A DNA stretch of 64,000 nucleotides from Prescottella agglutinans (GTDB lineage Bacteria; Actinomycetota; Actinomycetes; Mycobacteriales; Mycobacteriaceae): NCBI RefSeq assembly GCF_004011865.1, contig NZ_RKLP01000008.1, positions 186,001 through 250,000 of the forward strand, read 5' to 3'. Below are positions 19,272 to 29,683 of the stretch, piece by piece. Positions within the stretch are counted from its first letter, which is position 1. Each line of letters opens with the position of its first letter. The position numbers and the translations under genes were made by a program. The notes beneath the pieces are model-generated. The model searched no databases and had not been told where the DNA came from. It saw nothing but the letters and a program-made list of their open reading frames with translations.

Positions 19272-21617
19272 TCAGTCTCGCGACATTGCCGCCGCAAGGT
19301 GACTCTCGATGTCGACGTACGCGTCGTCGGCGACGTCGAACACGACCTTGTGGATCTCACCGTCCCGGAACTCGAAGCGCGGCTCGGGATACGCACTCGA
19401 CACGGGATCGGCGCTGTCGTAGCCGATGCACAAGCCCTCGCCGCAGAGCGAGAAGTGGCCCAGCACAGTGCGGATCTTCTGTTCGCCGACCTGCTTGTCG
19501 TCGATGTACAGCTTGAGCGGTCCGACGCCTTCGCGGTTGGGCCCCATGCCTTCCTTGACGAACTCGATGCCGATGATGTGCCTGCCCGACGTCGGCACCG
19601 GGGCGGAGATGCGGTCCTCGGGCGGAATGCCGAGGAAATTGTACGCGTAGGTAACGACACCGTCCTTGACGAAGAGCGAGTGGCCGCCGAATCGTGAACC
19701 GTGCGCGAAGATCACGCCCTGCGAATCGGGCGTGAGGTCCACCTCGGCGAGGATCTTGTAGGAGACGCCGTGGACGTTGGCCGCGGAGCGCTCCGGCACC
19801 TCGCTCGTGCCCGGGTAGTAGACGTACTGTCCGCTCGGCGGCACCGGCTGGTGGAACTCCATCCCCATGAACGTCTCGAAGTCCTTGGGGTTGCCGAGGA
19901 TCTGCAGGTCGTTCAGCGGCAGCACGTTGTTCGCCTTCGCCTCCTGCATCCACAGCGCCTTGAGCTCCTCGAGCTTGCCGGGATGCTCGGCGGCCAGGTT
20001 GTGGGCCTCGGCACGGTCGACGTCCGCGTGGAACAGTTCCCACTCGTCCTCGTCGAAGTTGCTCATGCCCGAGACCGGGCCGTGCACGGAGACGGCCTTC
20101 CAACCCTTGTGCCACAGACCGCGCTGGCCGAACATCTCGTAGTACTGCGTTTCCTTGGTGGTGGGCCCGTCGGCGGGGGCGTCGAACGAGTACCTCATCG
20201 ACACGCCCGACAGCGGGGTCTGCTCGACACCGTTGTAGGTGTCGGGGAACTCGACACCGCAGGCCTCGAGGATCGTCGGCACGATGTCGGTGCTGTGGTG
20301 GTACTGGTGGCGGATCTCGCCGCGCGCCTTCATGCCCGCCGGCCAGTGGATGACCAGCGGGTCGCAGACGCCGCCCTGGTAGGTGTACCGCTTGAACATC
20401 TTGTACGGCGTGGAGAACGCGGCCGCCCAGCCCGTGGGGTAGTGGTTGTAGGTGTCGGGGCTGCCGAGCTTGTCGACCATCGTGAGATTCTGCTCGAGAT
20501 CGTCGGGGTAGCCGCCGAAGATCTTGCCCTCGTTCACCGAACCGTTCGGGCTGCCCTCGCCGGAGGCGCCGTTGTCGGCGCAGTAGATGATCAGCGTGTT
20601 GTCGAGCTGGCCCGACTCCTCGAGGTAGTCGACGATCCGGCCGACCTGGGCGTCGGTGTACTCGGAGAAGCCGGCGAACACCTCGGCCATGCGGCTGAAC
20701 ATGGCCTTCTCCTCGTCGTTCAGTTCGGCCCACGGACGGACCTCGTCGGTGGGGGAGAACGTGCCGTCGGGCATCGGGTTCAACGCCGTGAGATCGGTGT
20801 CCTCGGGCAGGATGCCGCGTTCGATCATCCGACCGAGTACCCACTCGCGGTAGGCCTCGTAGCCGTCGTCGAACATGCCCTTGTACCTGTCGATGTACTC
20901 CTGCGGCGCGTGGTGCGGGGCGTGGTTGGCGCCGGGGCAGAACCACAGGTACCAGGGCTTCTCGGGTTCGGTCTGCTTGACGTCGCGGATCATCTTCAAC
21001 GCCTGGTCGGCGAGGTCCTTGGAGAGGTGGTAGCCCTCCTCCGGGGAGTACGGCTGCTCGATGTAGTGGTTGTCCTCGGCGAGCGACGGGTACCAGTTGT
21101 TGGTCTCGCCGCCGATGAACCCGTAGAAGCGGTCGTAGCCCTGCGCGAGCGGCCAGTTCTTCTTCGACGCGCCGGCCGTCCATTCGTCGATGGGCACGTT
21201 GTGGTTCTTGCCGACCCAGAACGTCGACCATCCGGCGTCCCGCAGGACGTTCGCCATCGTGGCGTTGGACGGCGGGATGTGCGAGTTGTAGCCGGGGAAG
21301 CCGGTGGACGACTCCGAGATGGAGGCGAAGCCGTTGAGGTGGTGGTTGCGTCCCGTCAGGAACGTCGAGCGGGTCGGCGAGCACAGCGCGGTGGTGTGCC
21401 ACTGCGTGTAGGTCAGGCCGTTCTCCGCGAGACGGTCCATCGTCGGCATGTTGATCCGGCCGCCGTACGGCGACCACGACGCCTGACCGGTGTCGTCGTA
21501 CAGCACGACCAACACGTTGGGTGCGCCCGCCGGTGCCTTCTCGGGAAGGAAGGCGTCCCAGTCCGACACCGATTCGCGCACATCGAGATTGATGGTGCCC
21601 TTGAATTCCTTGGCCAC
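19272..21617 (-). CDS. Arylsulfatase, formylglycine-dependent type I
   Basis: 781 residues from the GTG at 21617, which has AAGGAGC 4 nt upstream; the frame extends to 21725 without a comparable site. N-terminal sulfatase domain with calcium ligands DD (about 41-42) and the formylglycine signature ALCSPTRSTFLTGR with Cys79, the residue oxidised to formylglycine. A C-terminal domain of about 200 residues completes the large (about 780 aa) mycobacterial/rhodococcal AtsA type. No signal peptide is visible. It releases sulfate from sulfate esters; the matching maturation enzyme is encoded at 52.5-53.5 kb. It is divergent from a SulP gene across 147 bp. Confidence 0.93.
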   Translation of the reverse strand: MAKEFKGTINLDVRESVSDWDAFLPEKAPAGAPNVLVVLYDDTGQASWSPYGGRINMPTMDRLAENGLTYTQWHTTALCSPTRSTFLTGRNHHLNGFASISESSTGFPGYNSHIPPSNATMANVLRDAGWSTFWVGKNHNVPIDEWTAGASKKNWPLAQGYDRFYGFIGGETNNWYPSLAEDNHYIEQPYSPEEGYHLSKDLADQALKMIRDVKQTEPEKPWYLWFCPGANHAPHHAPQEYIDRYKGMFDDGYEAYREWVLGRMIERGILPEDTDLTALNPMPDGTFSPTDEVRPWAELNDEEKAMFSRMAEVFAGFSEYTDAQVGRIVDYLEESGQLDNTLIIYCADNGASGEGSPNGSVNEGKIFGGYPDDLEQNLTMVDKLGSPDTYNHYPTGWAAAFSTPYKMFKRYTYQGGVCDPLVIHWPAGMKARGEIRHQYHHSTDIVPTILEACGVEFPDTYNGVEQTPLSGVSMRYSFDAPADGPTTKETQYYEMFGQRGLWHKGWKAVSVHGPVSGMSNFDEDEWELFHADVDRAEAHNLAAEHPGKLEELKALWMQEAKANNVLPLNDLQILGNPKDFETFMGMEFHQPVPPSGQYVYYPGTSEVPERSAANVHGVSYKILAEVDLTPDSQGVIFAHGSRFGGHSLFVKDGVVTYAYNFLGIPPEDRISAPVPTSGRHIIGIEFVKEGMGPNREGVGPLKLYIDDKQVGEQKIRTVLGHFSLCGEGLCIGYDSADPVSSAYPEPRFEFRDGEIHKVVFDVADDAYVDIESHLAAAMSRD

Positions 21618-21764
21618 GATTGCTCCTTCGTCGGTCAGAGGTCCCGTCGTCTCATGGTCGGTGCCTGCCAGTCCCTTCGCCTCACCCTCGTCAGGTGAAG
21701 CCGCCTGCGCGCGGGGCGTCGACAATCAGCGGAGCAGTCCCCGGGCGAGAGGAGTCGGCGAACG

Positions 21765-23468
21765 GTGAGTACGACCGAGAAGACGCACAGGCCCTGGCCC
21801 GCGTTCGGGACCCTTCAGGGCTACCGGAGGGCGTGGATCCGCCCCGACCTCATCGCCGGGCTCACCGTCTGGGCGGTCCTCGTACCGGAGGCACTGGCGT
21901 ACGCGACGATTGCCGGTGTGCCGCCGGTGGTCGGGTTGTACGCCGCGATCCCGTCGTTGATCCTGTACGCCGCCGCGGGGAGTTCGCGGCACCTGGTGGT
22001 CGGGCCGATGTCCGCGACCGCGGCGTTGTCGGCGGCCATCATCGCCCCGATCGCCGGTGCGGACGGAGGCCGGTACATCGCCCTGTCGGCGGTACTGGCC
22101 GTCGCGACCGGCATCGTCGGACTGCTCGCCGCCCTGCTGCGGCTCGGATTCATCGCGTCGTTCATATCGGAACCGGTGCTCAAGGGGTTCATCGTCGGCC
22201 TGGCACTCACCATCATCATCGGTCAGGTTCCGAAACTGTTCGGCATCGAGAAGGGCGACGGCAACTTCTTCGAACAGGCGTGGTCGGTGGTGCTCAACCT
22301 CGGCGACACCGATTGGCGCACATTGGTTGTCGGTGCACTGAGCCTGGTGGTGGTGCTGGGATTCAAGCGCTGGCTGCCGCTCGTGCCGGGATCGTTGCTG
22401 GCGGTCCTGCTGGGCGTCCTCGCCGTCGTGGTGTTCGGCCTCGAGGACAAGGGGGTCGACATCGTCGGCCACATCGACTCCGGGCTGCCGGCGATCGGTC
22501 TGCCGGGTGGTGTCGGGTTCGACGAGTACGTGGACCTGCTGGGGCCCGCTGTGGGCGTGCTGCTGATCGGATTCGCGGAGGGCCTGGGCGCCGCGAAGAC
22601 CTACGCGGCCAAGGCCGGCTACGAGGTCGATGCCAACCGCGAGCTCGCGGGGCTGGGCGCGGCGAACCTCGGTTCCGGTCTGTGTTCGGGCATGGTCGTC
22701 AACGGGAGCCTGTCCAAGACCGCGGTCAACGGTGGCGCCGGCGCCAAGTCGCAGGTCAGCGGGCTGGTAGTGGCCGGCCTGACCGTTCTCACGCTGCTGT
22801 TCTTCACCGGGTTGTTCGAGAAGCTCCCGGAAGCGACGCTCGCGGCGGTAGTGATCGCCGCCGTCATCGAACTGGTCGACGCCGCGGCGCTGCGTCGGCT
22901 GTACGGCGTGTGGACCGCGCGGCTCGGCAGCATCTACGGGCACGCTGCCCGCGCCGACTTCGCCGCCGCGATCGCCGCGATGATGGGCGTCCTGCTCTTC
23001 GACACCCTCCCGGGTCTGGTCATCGGGATCGGGGTGTCGATGCTGCTGCTGCTGTATCGCGCGTCCCGTCCTCGTGTGGCCGCGCTGGTGAAGGACGGCT
23101 CGCGGTGGGTCGACGCCGAGCGTCGCCCTGATCTCGACACGCGTCCCGACGTCGCGGTGGTCCGCGTCGAGGGGGGACTCTTCTTCGCGAACGCAGACCA
23201 CGTCAAGGAACGGATCGCCGAGTTGTGCACCGACCGGACACGCGTGGTCGTCCTCGACGCCGAGACGTCCCCCTTCGTGGACGTCAGTGCGGCCCAGATG
23301 CTCGCCCAGCTGCGAGACACCCTGGGACGCAGGGGTGTGGACCTCCGGATCGCGCGCGACATCGGACAGTTCCGGGACACGCTGACGCGGGCGGCGCACG
23401 CCGACGGTCGCGTCGCCGTCTACCCGACAGTTGCCGACGCGCTCGCCGATCTGGACGCGCACTCGTAG
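21765..23468 (+). CDS. SulP family anion transporter with STAS domain (second of three)
   Basis: 567 residues, GTG start with GAGGAG about 10 nt upstream. Canonical SulP: WIRPDLIAGLTVWAVLVPEALAYATIAGVPPVVGLYA in the first helices, about 10-12 membrane segments, then a normal STAS domain (about 455-560) with RVVVLDAETSPFVDVSAAQML. Divergent from the arylsulfatase gene and followed 23 bp later by another SulP gene. The arrangement suggests uptake of sulfate released by the sulfatase, which is inference. Bicarbonate transport is the main alternative. Confidence 0.92.
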   Translation: MSTTEKTHRPWPAFGTLQGYRRAWIRPDLIAGLTVWAVLVPEALAYATIAGVPPVVGLYAAIPSLILYAAAGSSRHLVVGPMSATAALSAAIIAPIAGADGGRYIALSAVLAVATGIVGLLAALLRLGFIASFISEPVLKGFIVGLALTIIIGQVPKLFGIEKGDGNFFEQAWSVVLNLGDTDWRTLVVGALSLVVVLGFKRWLPLVPGSLLAVLLGVLAVVVFGLEDKGVDIVGHIDSGLPAIGLPGGVGFDEYVDLLGPAVGVLLIGFAEGLGAAKTYAAKAGYEVDANRELAGLGAANLGSGLCSGMVVNGSLSKTAVNGGAGAKSQVSGLVVAGLTVLTLLFFTGLFEKLPEATLAAVVIAAVIELVDAAALRRLYGVWTARLGSIYGHAARADFAAAIAAMMGVLLFDTLPGLVIGIGVSMLLLLYRASRPRVAALVKDGSRWVDAERRPDLDTRPDVAVVRVEGGLFFANADHVKERIAELCTDRTRVVVLDAETSPFVDVSAAQMLAQLRDTLGRRGVDLRIARDIGQFRDTLTRAAHADGRVAVYPTVADALADLDAHS

Positions 23469-23491
23469 CCAGAACCGGGGTAGGAGGGACT

Positions 23492-25210
23492 GTGGCAGTG
23501 CTCGCGCCGACACTCGTCGGATACCGGATGGCGTGGCTCAGAGCCGATGTCGTGGCCGGACTCAGCGCCGGGGCGGTGGTGATCCCGCAGGCGATGGCCT
23601 ACGCGACGATCGCCGACATGCCGGTGCAGATCGGTCTGTACACGTGCATGGTGCCGATGGTGGTGTACGCGCTGCTCGGCGGTTCCCGCACCACGAGCGT
23701 GAGCACCACCTCCACCATCGCCACGCTCACCGCGTCGACTCTGATCGGCGCCGGGATCGCGGCCGGCTCGGAGGACGCGCAGACGTCGTTGATGACGCTG
23801 ACGCTGATGGTCGGTGTGATCCTGTTGCTGGCGAGGGCGTTCAAGCTCGGGTCGATCATCGAGAACATCAGCGAGGCAACGCTGTCCGGCATCAAGGCCG
23901 GCGTCGGACTGACGGTTGCCGCCGGCCAGTTGCCCAAGCTGCTCGGGGTGCCGTCGGATCCGGACGCGACCGGGTTCTTCCGTGTGCTGTGGTCCGCCGT
24001 GCGCCAGATCGGCGACGCGGTCCCGGCGACGGTGCTGCTCGCGGCGGGCTCGATCGCGGCCCTGTACGCCATGGCGAAGTTCGTGCCGCGGATCCCCGGC
24101 CCGCTGGTGGTGGTCGCGATCGGTGTCGCGCTGGTCGCGTTCGCGGGCCTCGACGATCACGGTGTCGCGCTGATCGACCCGGTCCCGCAGGGTATTCCGC
24201 TGCCGGGAATCCCGAGCCCGGACGACATCGGGGGGCTGCTTCCGGGAGCGCTCGCGATCTCGGTCATGGCGTTCCTCGAGACGGTGGCCGTCGGGCGGGG
24301 CGTGCGCAGGTCCGGCGAACCACAGATCGACAGCGATCAGGAACTGTTCGCCAACGGCATGGCCTCGGTGGCGGGTTCGTTCTTCCACACCCTGCCGCCG
24401 GCCGGCGGGTTCTCGCAGACCGCAGTGGCGTTGCGGGCCGGGGGACGTACGCAGGCCGCGAGCCTGGTGACCGCTGTGCTCGCGGTCGCGGTGGCGCTGT
24501 TCCTGGCGCCGGTGCTCGACGACCTGCCGCAGGCCACGCTGGGCGCGATGGTCGTCGTCGCGACGCTCGGACTACTCGATCTCGGCTCCTTCGCGCGCTA
24601 CTGGCGGATCAATCGCGTGGAGTTCTGGATCGCGCTGGCCACCGCGGTGGTCGGGCTGACCGCGGGCCTGCTGGCGGCTGTCGCGGTCGGCGTCGTGCTC
24701 ACGCTGTATCTCGTGCTGCGGGAATTGGACCGGCCGCATGTCGTCCAACTGTTCCGCGACGAACGGGGGGAGTGGCGGCCCGGCGCGGAGGGTGCTCCGA
24801 CCGAAGCGGCCGATCCTCTGGTCCTGAGGGTCAATCTCGCGCTGTACACCGCCAGCGTCCGCGCCACGGTCGCAGCGATCGAGCGGAGGGCCGGCGTCGG
24901 CGAGGGGGCGGAGAAGCTCTCTCCGCCCGGTGCCCTCGTCCTCGATGTCTCGCGCGCCTACATGGTGTCGACCACCGTGATCGACCAGATCCGTGACATG
25001 GTCCGGGAACTGGACGATGCCGGTGTCGCCGTCCACTTCGCCGACCTGCCTGTTTCGGAGATGCCGAAGTTGCTGACGACGCCGTGGTGGCACGAATACG
25101 GTTCGGATCGCTACTTCGAGCGCGTGGCGGATGCGGTTGACGCGATCGAGAGGGCGCGTCCCTCCTCGGACGCCTCGGACGGCGTTTCCGGCGACCTGAT
25201 GGGTCGGTGA
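23492..25210 (+). CDS. SulP family anion transporter (third of three)
   Basis: About 572 residues from the GTG at 23492 (AGGAGG at 23482-23487); a GTG at 23498 is equally possible. SulP domain from MAWLRADVVAGLSAGAVVIPQAMAYATIAD onward, then a STAS region (about 440-560) containing GALVLDVSRAYMVSTTVIDQIR, with the conserved loop partly changed. Tandem to the previous SulP gene with a 23-bp gap, so one transcript. The two tandem paralogues are clearly different in sequence rather than a recent duplication. Confidence 0.9.
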   Translation: MAVLAPTLVGYRMAWLRADVVAGLSAGAVVIPQAMAYATIADMPVQIGLYTCMVPMVVYALLGGSRTTSVSTTSTIATLTASTLIGAGIAAGSEDAQTSLMTLTLMVGVILLLARAFKLGSIIENISEATLSGIKAGVGLTVAAGQLPKLLGVPSDPDATGFFRVLWSAVRQIGDAVPATVLLAAGSIAALYAMAKFVPRIPGPLVVVAIGVALVAFAGLDDHGVALIDPVPQGIPLPGIPSPDDIGGLLPGALAISVMAFLETVAVGRGVRRSGEPQIDSDQELFANGMASVAGSFFHTLPPAGGFSQTAVALRAGGRTQAASLVTAVLAVAVALFLAPVLDDLPQATLGAMVVVATLGLLDLGSFARYWRINRVEFWIALATAVVGLTAGLLAAVAVGVVLTLYLVLRELDRPHVVQLFRDERGEWRPGAEGAPTEAADPLVLRVNLALYTASVRATVAAIERRAGVGEGAEKLSPPGALVLDVSRAYMVSTTVIDQIRDMVRELDDAGVAVHFADLPVSEMPKLLTTPWWHEYGSDRYFERVADAVDAIERARPSSDASDGVSGDLMGR

Positions 25211-25268
25211 TCGTTATTCATGCGCCGAGGGTGAGGACGGTTCCGTTCGCGTGCAGTGAAATTCACCC

Positions 25269-25922
25269 ATGGGAGAGCTGATCCTGCAGTTGCTGCCGGA
25301 ACTGGCCGGGATGGCGGTGACGCCGGCCGCGATCGCCGGGTGCGTGCTGTTGTTGCAGACGAAACGGGCGCTGGCGAACTCGTTCGCGTTCTTCGCCGCG
25401 TTCATGATCGCGTACACCGCGATCGGGATCGCGGCGCTGCTCGGCGGCGCCACCCACGACACCCGATCGGGAACCGCCACTCACTGGGCGGGTCTGGCCG
25501 TCGGTCTGATCTTCGTCGCGTTCGGCGTGGCGCAACTGATCCGTCGGCGGACGCCCTCGGACACCGGACCGGAATGGATGCAGCAACTCACGAACGCCAA
25601 GCCACGAGGCGCCTTCGTGATGGGTGCCGCGCTGTCGATCGTGAACCCCAACCTCGCGATCATGATCTCCGGCATGACCATCATCGCGGCATCCGACACG
25701 ACCACCGCATCCGCGGTGACGGGAACGGTGTTGTTGCTTCTCGCGGCGGCACTCGACTTCCTGGTGCCGATCGGGGTGTATTTGGCCTTCGGGGATCGGG
25801 CGAAGGGCATCCTCGCGAAGGTCAAGGAGTGGATGCTCGCGCACGAGCGGCCGCTCACGCTCACCGTGTTCTTCGGGTTCGGTGCGCTGTTCGTGATCCG
25901 GAACGTGTCCGCGCTGGTGTGA
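25269..25922 (+). CDS. GAP family protein (LysE-superfamily membrane protein)
   Basis: 217 residues, six predicted membrane segments. The N-terminal pattern LLPELAGMAVTPAAIAGCVLLLQTKRALANSFAF and the internal SIVNPNLAIMISG resemble Sap/GAP-family proteins, which in mycobacteria take part in glycopeptidolipid export. Here no glycopeptidolipid genes are adjacent, so the cargo is unknown. It converges on the LtrA gene with a 3-bp gap and lies 58 bp after the SulP pair. Confidence 0.8.
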   Translation: MGELILQLLPELAGMAVTPAAIAGCVLLLQTKRALANSFAFFAAFMIAYTAIGIAALLGGATHDTRSGTATHWAGLAVGLIFVAFGVAQLIRRRTPSDTGPEWMQQLTNAKPRGAFVMGAALSIVNPNLAIMISGMTIIAASDTTTASAVTGTVLLLLAAALDFLVPIGVYLAFGDRAKGILAKVKEWMLAHERPLTLTVFFGFGALFVIRNVSALV

Positions 25923-25925
25923 TGT

Positions 25926-27122
25926 TCACGCTCGGATAGTGCGCCGGCGCTCGGCGAACACGAAGGTCTCGTAGGCGATCAGAACGAGCAGAACCGCGGT
26001 GAGAAGTCCCAGCGTCACCAGCGCGGGGAGGTGCCACGCGAGCGGGATCAGGGCGAGCAGCACGACGACGGTCACGGTGCGCGGCACGCTGAACGCGCCG
26101 GCGCCGTACTGCTTGAAGTAGACGAGTGCCGCCAGGTACAGCGCCGCGCCGCCGAACAGCGCCACCAACGGCCAGCCCTGGAGGGGGTCGGTCAACCGGT
26201 GCTCGTTGCCGTCGCCGACGTAGTAGAGGATCTTCTTCAGCCCGAGGGAGACCATTACGATGCCGAGCACCATCGGCAGGTGTGCGTAGCTGTAGCAGCG
26301 CTGAGCGATCCGGATGCGGTGCCGACCCCGCGACGCCTCGAATCCCTGCTCCACCATCAGCGACGTGACATCGAAGTACGCCCACCACAGCAGCGACGAC
26401 ACCGCGAGCCCGAGGAGCGAGGCGACGATGATCGCCCACGTCGTCGGCAGGCTCGCGACGCCGATGCCGATCGACGCGATGGACTCGCCCAGCGCGATGA
26501 TCACGAACGAGCTGTGCCGCTCCGCGAAGTGGCTCACCGACCGCAGCCGCCAGCCGGTCCCGCCGATCAGCGTGCCCAGATAGTCGCCGGCGAGTGCCAG
26601 GAACCACATCACCGTCTGCCACGGCCCCGTCAGCTGCGACGCGATCAACAGGAAGGTCGTGCCCGTGAGCATCGACGGCACGAACCGCATCACCTGCCCG
26701 CGCAGTTGCGGGTCTTCCTTACTGATCACCAGGAAAATCAGGATGTGCAGCATCCGCACCACGAAGTAGCCGACGGCGAACACGAGTGGGGCGTCGAGGC
26801 CGCCCGGCAGGTCGTCGAACGCCTCCGGGATCGTCAGCGCGATGACGAACACCGCCGACATCGCCGCGAGCATCACCACCCGCAGCACACCCTCGTCGGC
26901 GCGCACCAGGTTGGCCACCCACGAATAGCCCACCCAACTCCACCACAGCACCGCCATCACCAGCACGCCGTGCAGCAGGTTGACACTGCTGGGATCGTGG
27001 CCCCACAGCTCGGTGACCCGCGTGAGCGCGAAGACGAACACCAGGTCGAAGAACAGCTCGAGTGGCGAAACCGATGCCCGTTCCTCAGTGGGGCGGGTGG
27101 TCAGACGGCGGGTGACGTTCAC
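25926..27122 (-). CDS. Low temperature requirement protein A (LtrA) family
   Basis: 398 residues from the GTG at 27122; the frame extends much further upstream into the lysC promoter, which is implausible. About 10-11 membrane segments beginning with [26 protein letters not shown], the LtrA family signature, and [19 protein letters not shown] in the middle. LtrA was named from cold-sensitive Listeria mutants; its molecular role is unknown. Divergent from lysC across 27123-27258. Confidence 0.9.
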   Translation of the reverse strand: MNVTRRLTTRPTEERASVSPLELFFDLVFVFALTRVTELWGHDPSSVNLLHGVLVMAVLWWSWVGYSWVANLVRADEGVLRVVMLAAMSAVFVIALTIPEAFDDLPGGLDAPLVFAVGYFVVRMLHILIFLVISKEDPQLRGQVMRFVPSMLTGTTFLLIASQLTGPWQTVMWFLALAGDYLGTLIGGTGWRLRSVSHFAERHSSFVIIALGESIASIGIGVASLPTTWAIIVASLLGLAVSSLLWWAYFDVTSLMVEQGFEASRGRHRIRIAQRCYSYAHLPMVLGIVMVSLGLKKILYYVGDGNEHRLTDPLQGWPLVALFGGAALYLAALVYFKQYGAGAFSVPRTVTVVVLLALIPLAWHLPALVTLGLLTAVLLVLIAYETFVFAERRRTIRA

Positions 27123-27258
27123 CGTGCAGATGCTGCCACCGACGGAGTGGGGCCGCGCCCCTATCCGTTGGTCAGGACGCGGTGCACTCCCGGAGACGCA
27201 CCTCGGTAAGCTCGACAGCTGGACTTGCATCAATCCATCTATCCGGAGGTACACACGC

Positions 27259-28524
27259 GTGGCTCTCGTCGTCCAGAAGTACGGGGGATCCTCGGTCTCG
27301 AGCGCCGAGCGCATCCGGCGCGTCGCTGAACGGATCGTCGAGACCAAGAAGGCGGGCAATGACGTCGTCGTGGTCGTCTCGGCGATGGGCGACACCACCG
27401 ACGAACTGCTCGACCTCGCGCAGCAGGTGTGTCCGGTGCCGCCGGCCCGCGAGATGGACATGCTGCTCACGTCGGGTGAGCGCATCTCGAACGCCCTCGT
27501 CGCGATGGCCATCCACTCGCTCGGCGCGCAGGCGCGGTCGTTCACCGGCTCGCAGGCCGGTGTCATCACGACCGGCAGCCACGGCAACGCCAAGATCATC
27601 GACGTCACCCCGGGCCGCGTGCGCGCGGCGCTCGACGAGGGTTCGATCGTGCTGGTCGCCGGCTTCCAGGGCGTGAGCCAGGACAGCAAGGACGTCACCA
27701 CCCTCGGCCGCGGAGGCTCGGACACCACCGCCGTCGCGCTCGCCGCGGCGCTCAAGGCCGACGTGTGCGAGATCTACACCGACGTCGACGGTGTCTTCAC
27801 CGCCGACCCGCGCATCGTGCCCGACGCGCAGCGCCTCGACACCGTCTCCTTCGAGGAGATGCTCGAGATGGCCGCGTGCGGCGCGAAGGTTCTGATGCTG
27901 CGCTGCGTCGAGTACGCCCGCCGCTACAACGTGCCCGTGCACGTCCGCTCGTCATACACGACCAAGCCCGGAACGATCGTGTCCGGATCGATGGAGGACA
28001 TTCCCGTGGAAGAAGCCCTGATCACCGGTGTCGCACACGACCGCGGCGAGGCCAAGGTCACCGTCGTCGGCCTGCCCGATACCCCGGGCCACGCCGCGAA
28101 GGTCTTCCGTGCCGTCGCCGAGGCCGAGATCAACATCGACATGGTCCTGCAGAACATCTCCAAGGTCGAGACCGGCAAGACCGACATCACCTTCACGCTG
28201 CCCAAGGCCGACGGCCCGCGTGCGGTGGAGAAGCTGACGGCGCTGCAGTCGGAGATCGGCTTCACGCAGATCCTGTTCGACGACCTCATCGGCAAGGTGT
28301 CGCTCGTCGGCGCCGGCATGAAGAGCCATCCGGGCGTCACCGCCAAGTTCTGCGAGGCGCTCGCCGAGGCGGACGTCAACATCGACCTGATCTCGACGTC
28401 GGAGATCCGCATCTCGGTGCTCGTCAAGGACACCGATCTGGACGACGCCGTGCGCGCGATCCACGCAGCTTTCGAACTCGGCGGCGAGGAAGAGGCCGTC
28501 GTACACGCAGGAACGGGACGGTAA
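27259..28524 (+). CDS. lysC: Aspartokinase, alpha subunit (full length)
   Basis: 421 residues from the GTG at 27259 (CGGAGGT 8 nt upstream). It phosphorylates aspartate, the entry to lysine, threonine, methionine and diaminopimelate synthesis. Catalytic kinase domain with QKYGGSSV (6-13) and [11 protein letters not shown], then two ACT domains (about 265-415) that bind Lys plus Thr for concerted feedback in actinobacteria. An internal ribosome site and GTG give a shorter beta subunit (see 28006). Followed 6 bp later by asd, the classical ask-asd operon. Confidence 0.95.
   Translation: MALVVQKYGGSSVSSAERIRRVAERIVETKKAGNDVVVVVSAMGDTTDELLDLAQQVCPVPPAREMDMLLTSGERISNALVAMAIHSLGAQARSFTGSQAGVITTGSHGNAKIIDVTPGRVRAALDEGSIVLVAGFQGVSQDSKDVTTLGRGGSDTTAVALAAALKADVCEIYTDVDGVFTADPRIVPDAQRLDTVSFEEMLEMAACGAKVLMLRCVEYARRYNVPVHVRSSYTTKPGTIVSGSMEDIPVEEALITGVAHDRGEAKVTVVGLPDTPGHAAKVFRAVAEAEINIDMVLQNISKVETGKTDITFTLPKADGPRAVEKLTALQSEIGFTQILFDDLIGKVSLVGAGMKSHPGVTAKFCEALAEADVNIDLISTSEIRISVLVKDTDLDDAVRAIHAAFELGGEEEAVVHAGTGR
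28006..28524 (+). other. Internal in-frame start: aspartokinase beta subunit
   Basis: Within lysC, GGAGGA at 27993-27998 stands 7 nt before a GTG at 28006 that is in frame. Translation gives a 172-residue protein starting [12 protein letters not shown], consisting of the two ACT domains. Corynebacterial and bacillar aspartokinases are known to be alpha2beta2 enzymes whose beta chain is made this way from a nearly identical position. The existence of this product here is inferred from that precedent and the well-placed site. Confidence 0.75.
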
Positions 28525-29562
<1,038 letters not shown>

Positions 29563-29575
29563 CTCCCGCTCGTCC

Positions 29576-29628
29576 CGCGTGCGCGGTCACGGGGCCTTCG
29601 GGTCCGGTGGCCGCGCACGCGGCGTTTT
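29576..29628 (+). terminator. Intrinsic terminator after lysC-asd
   Basis: A 15-bp stem (CGCGTGCGCGGTCAC paired with GTGGCCGCGCACGCG, with one G-U pair in RNA) and 16-nt loop, followed within a few bases by TTTT at 29625-29628. It lies 14 bp after the asd stop. Confidence 0.88.
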
Positions 29629-29647
29629 CGGTGAGTGGTGAGTGCTG

Positions 29648-29676
29648 TTGCAGCCGAAAGCGTTCGACCGTAGCTT
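29648..29676 (+). promoter_or_regulatory. Leaderless promoter of the carboxyltransferase gene
   Basis: TTGCAG at 29648-29653, a 17-bp spacer, then TAGCTT at 29671-29676, ending 7 nt before a GTG at 29684. Spacing is ideal for a housekeeping sigma factor and for transcription starting on the start codon. It also decides the start, because the earlier in-frame GTG at 29642 would lie upstream of the promoter. Confidence 0.65.
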
Positions 29677-29683
29677 CAGTGCT

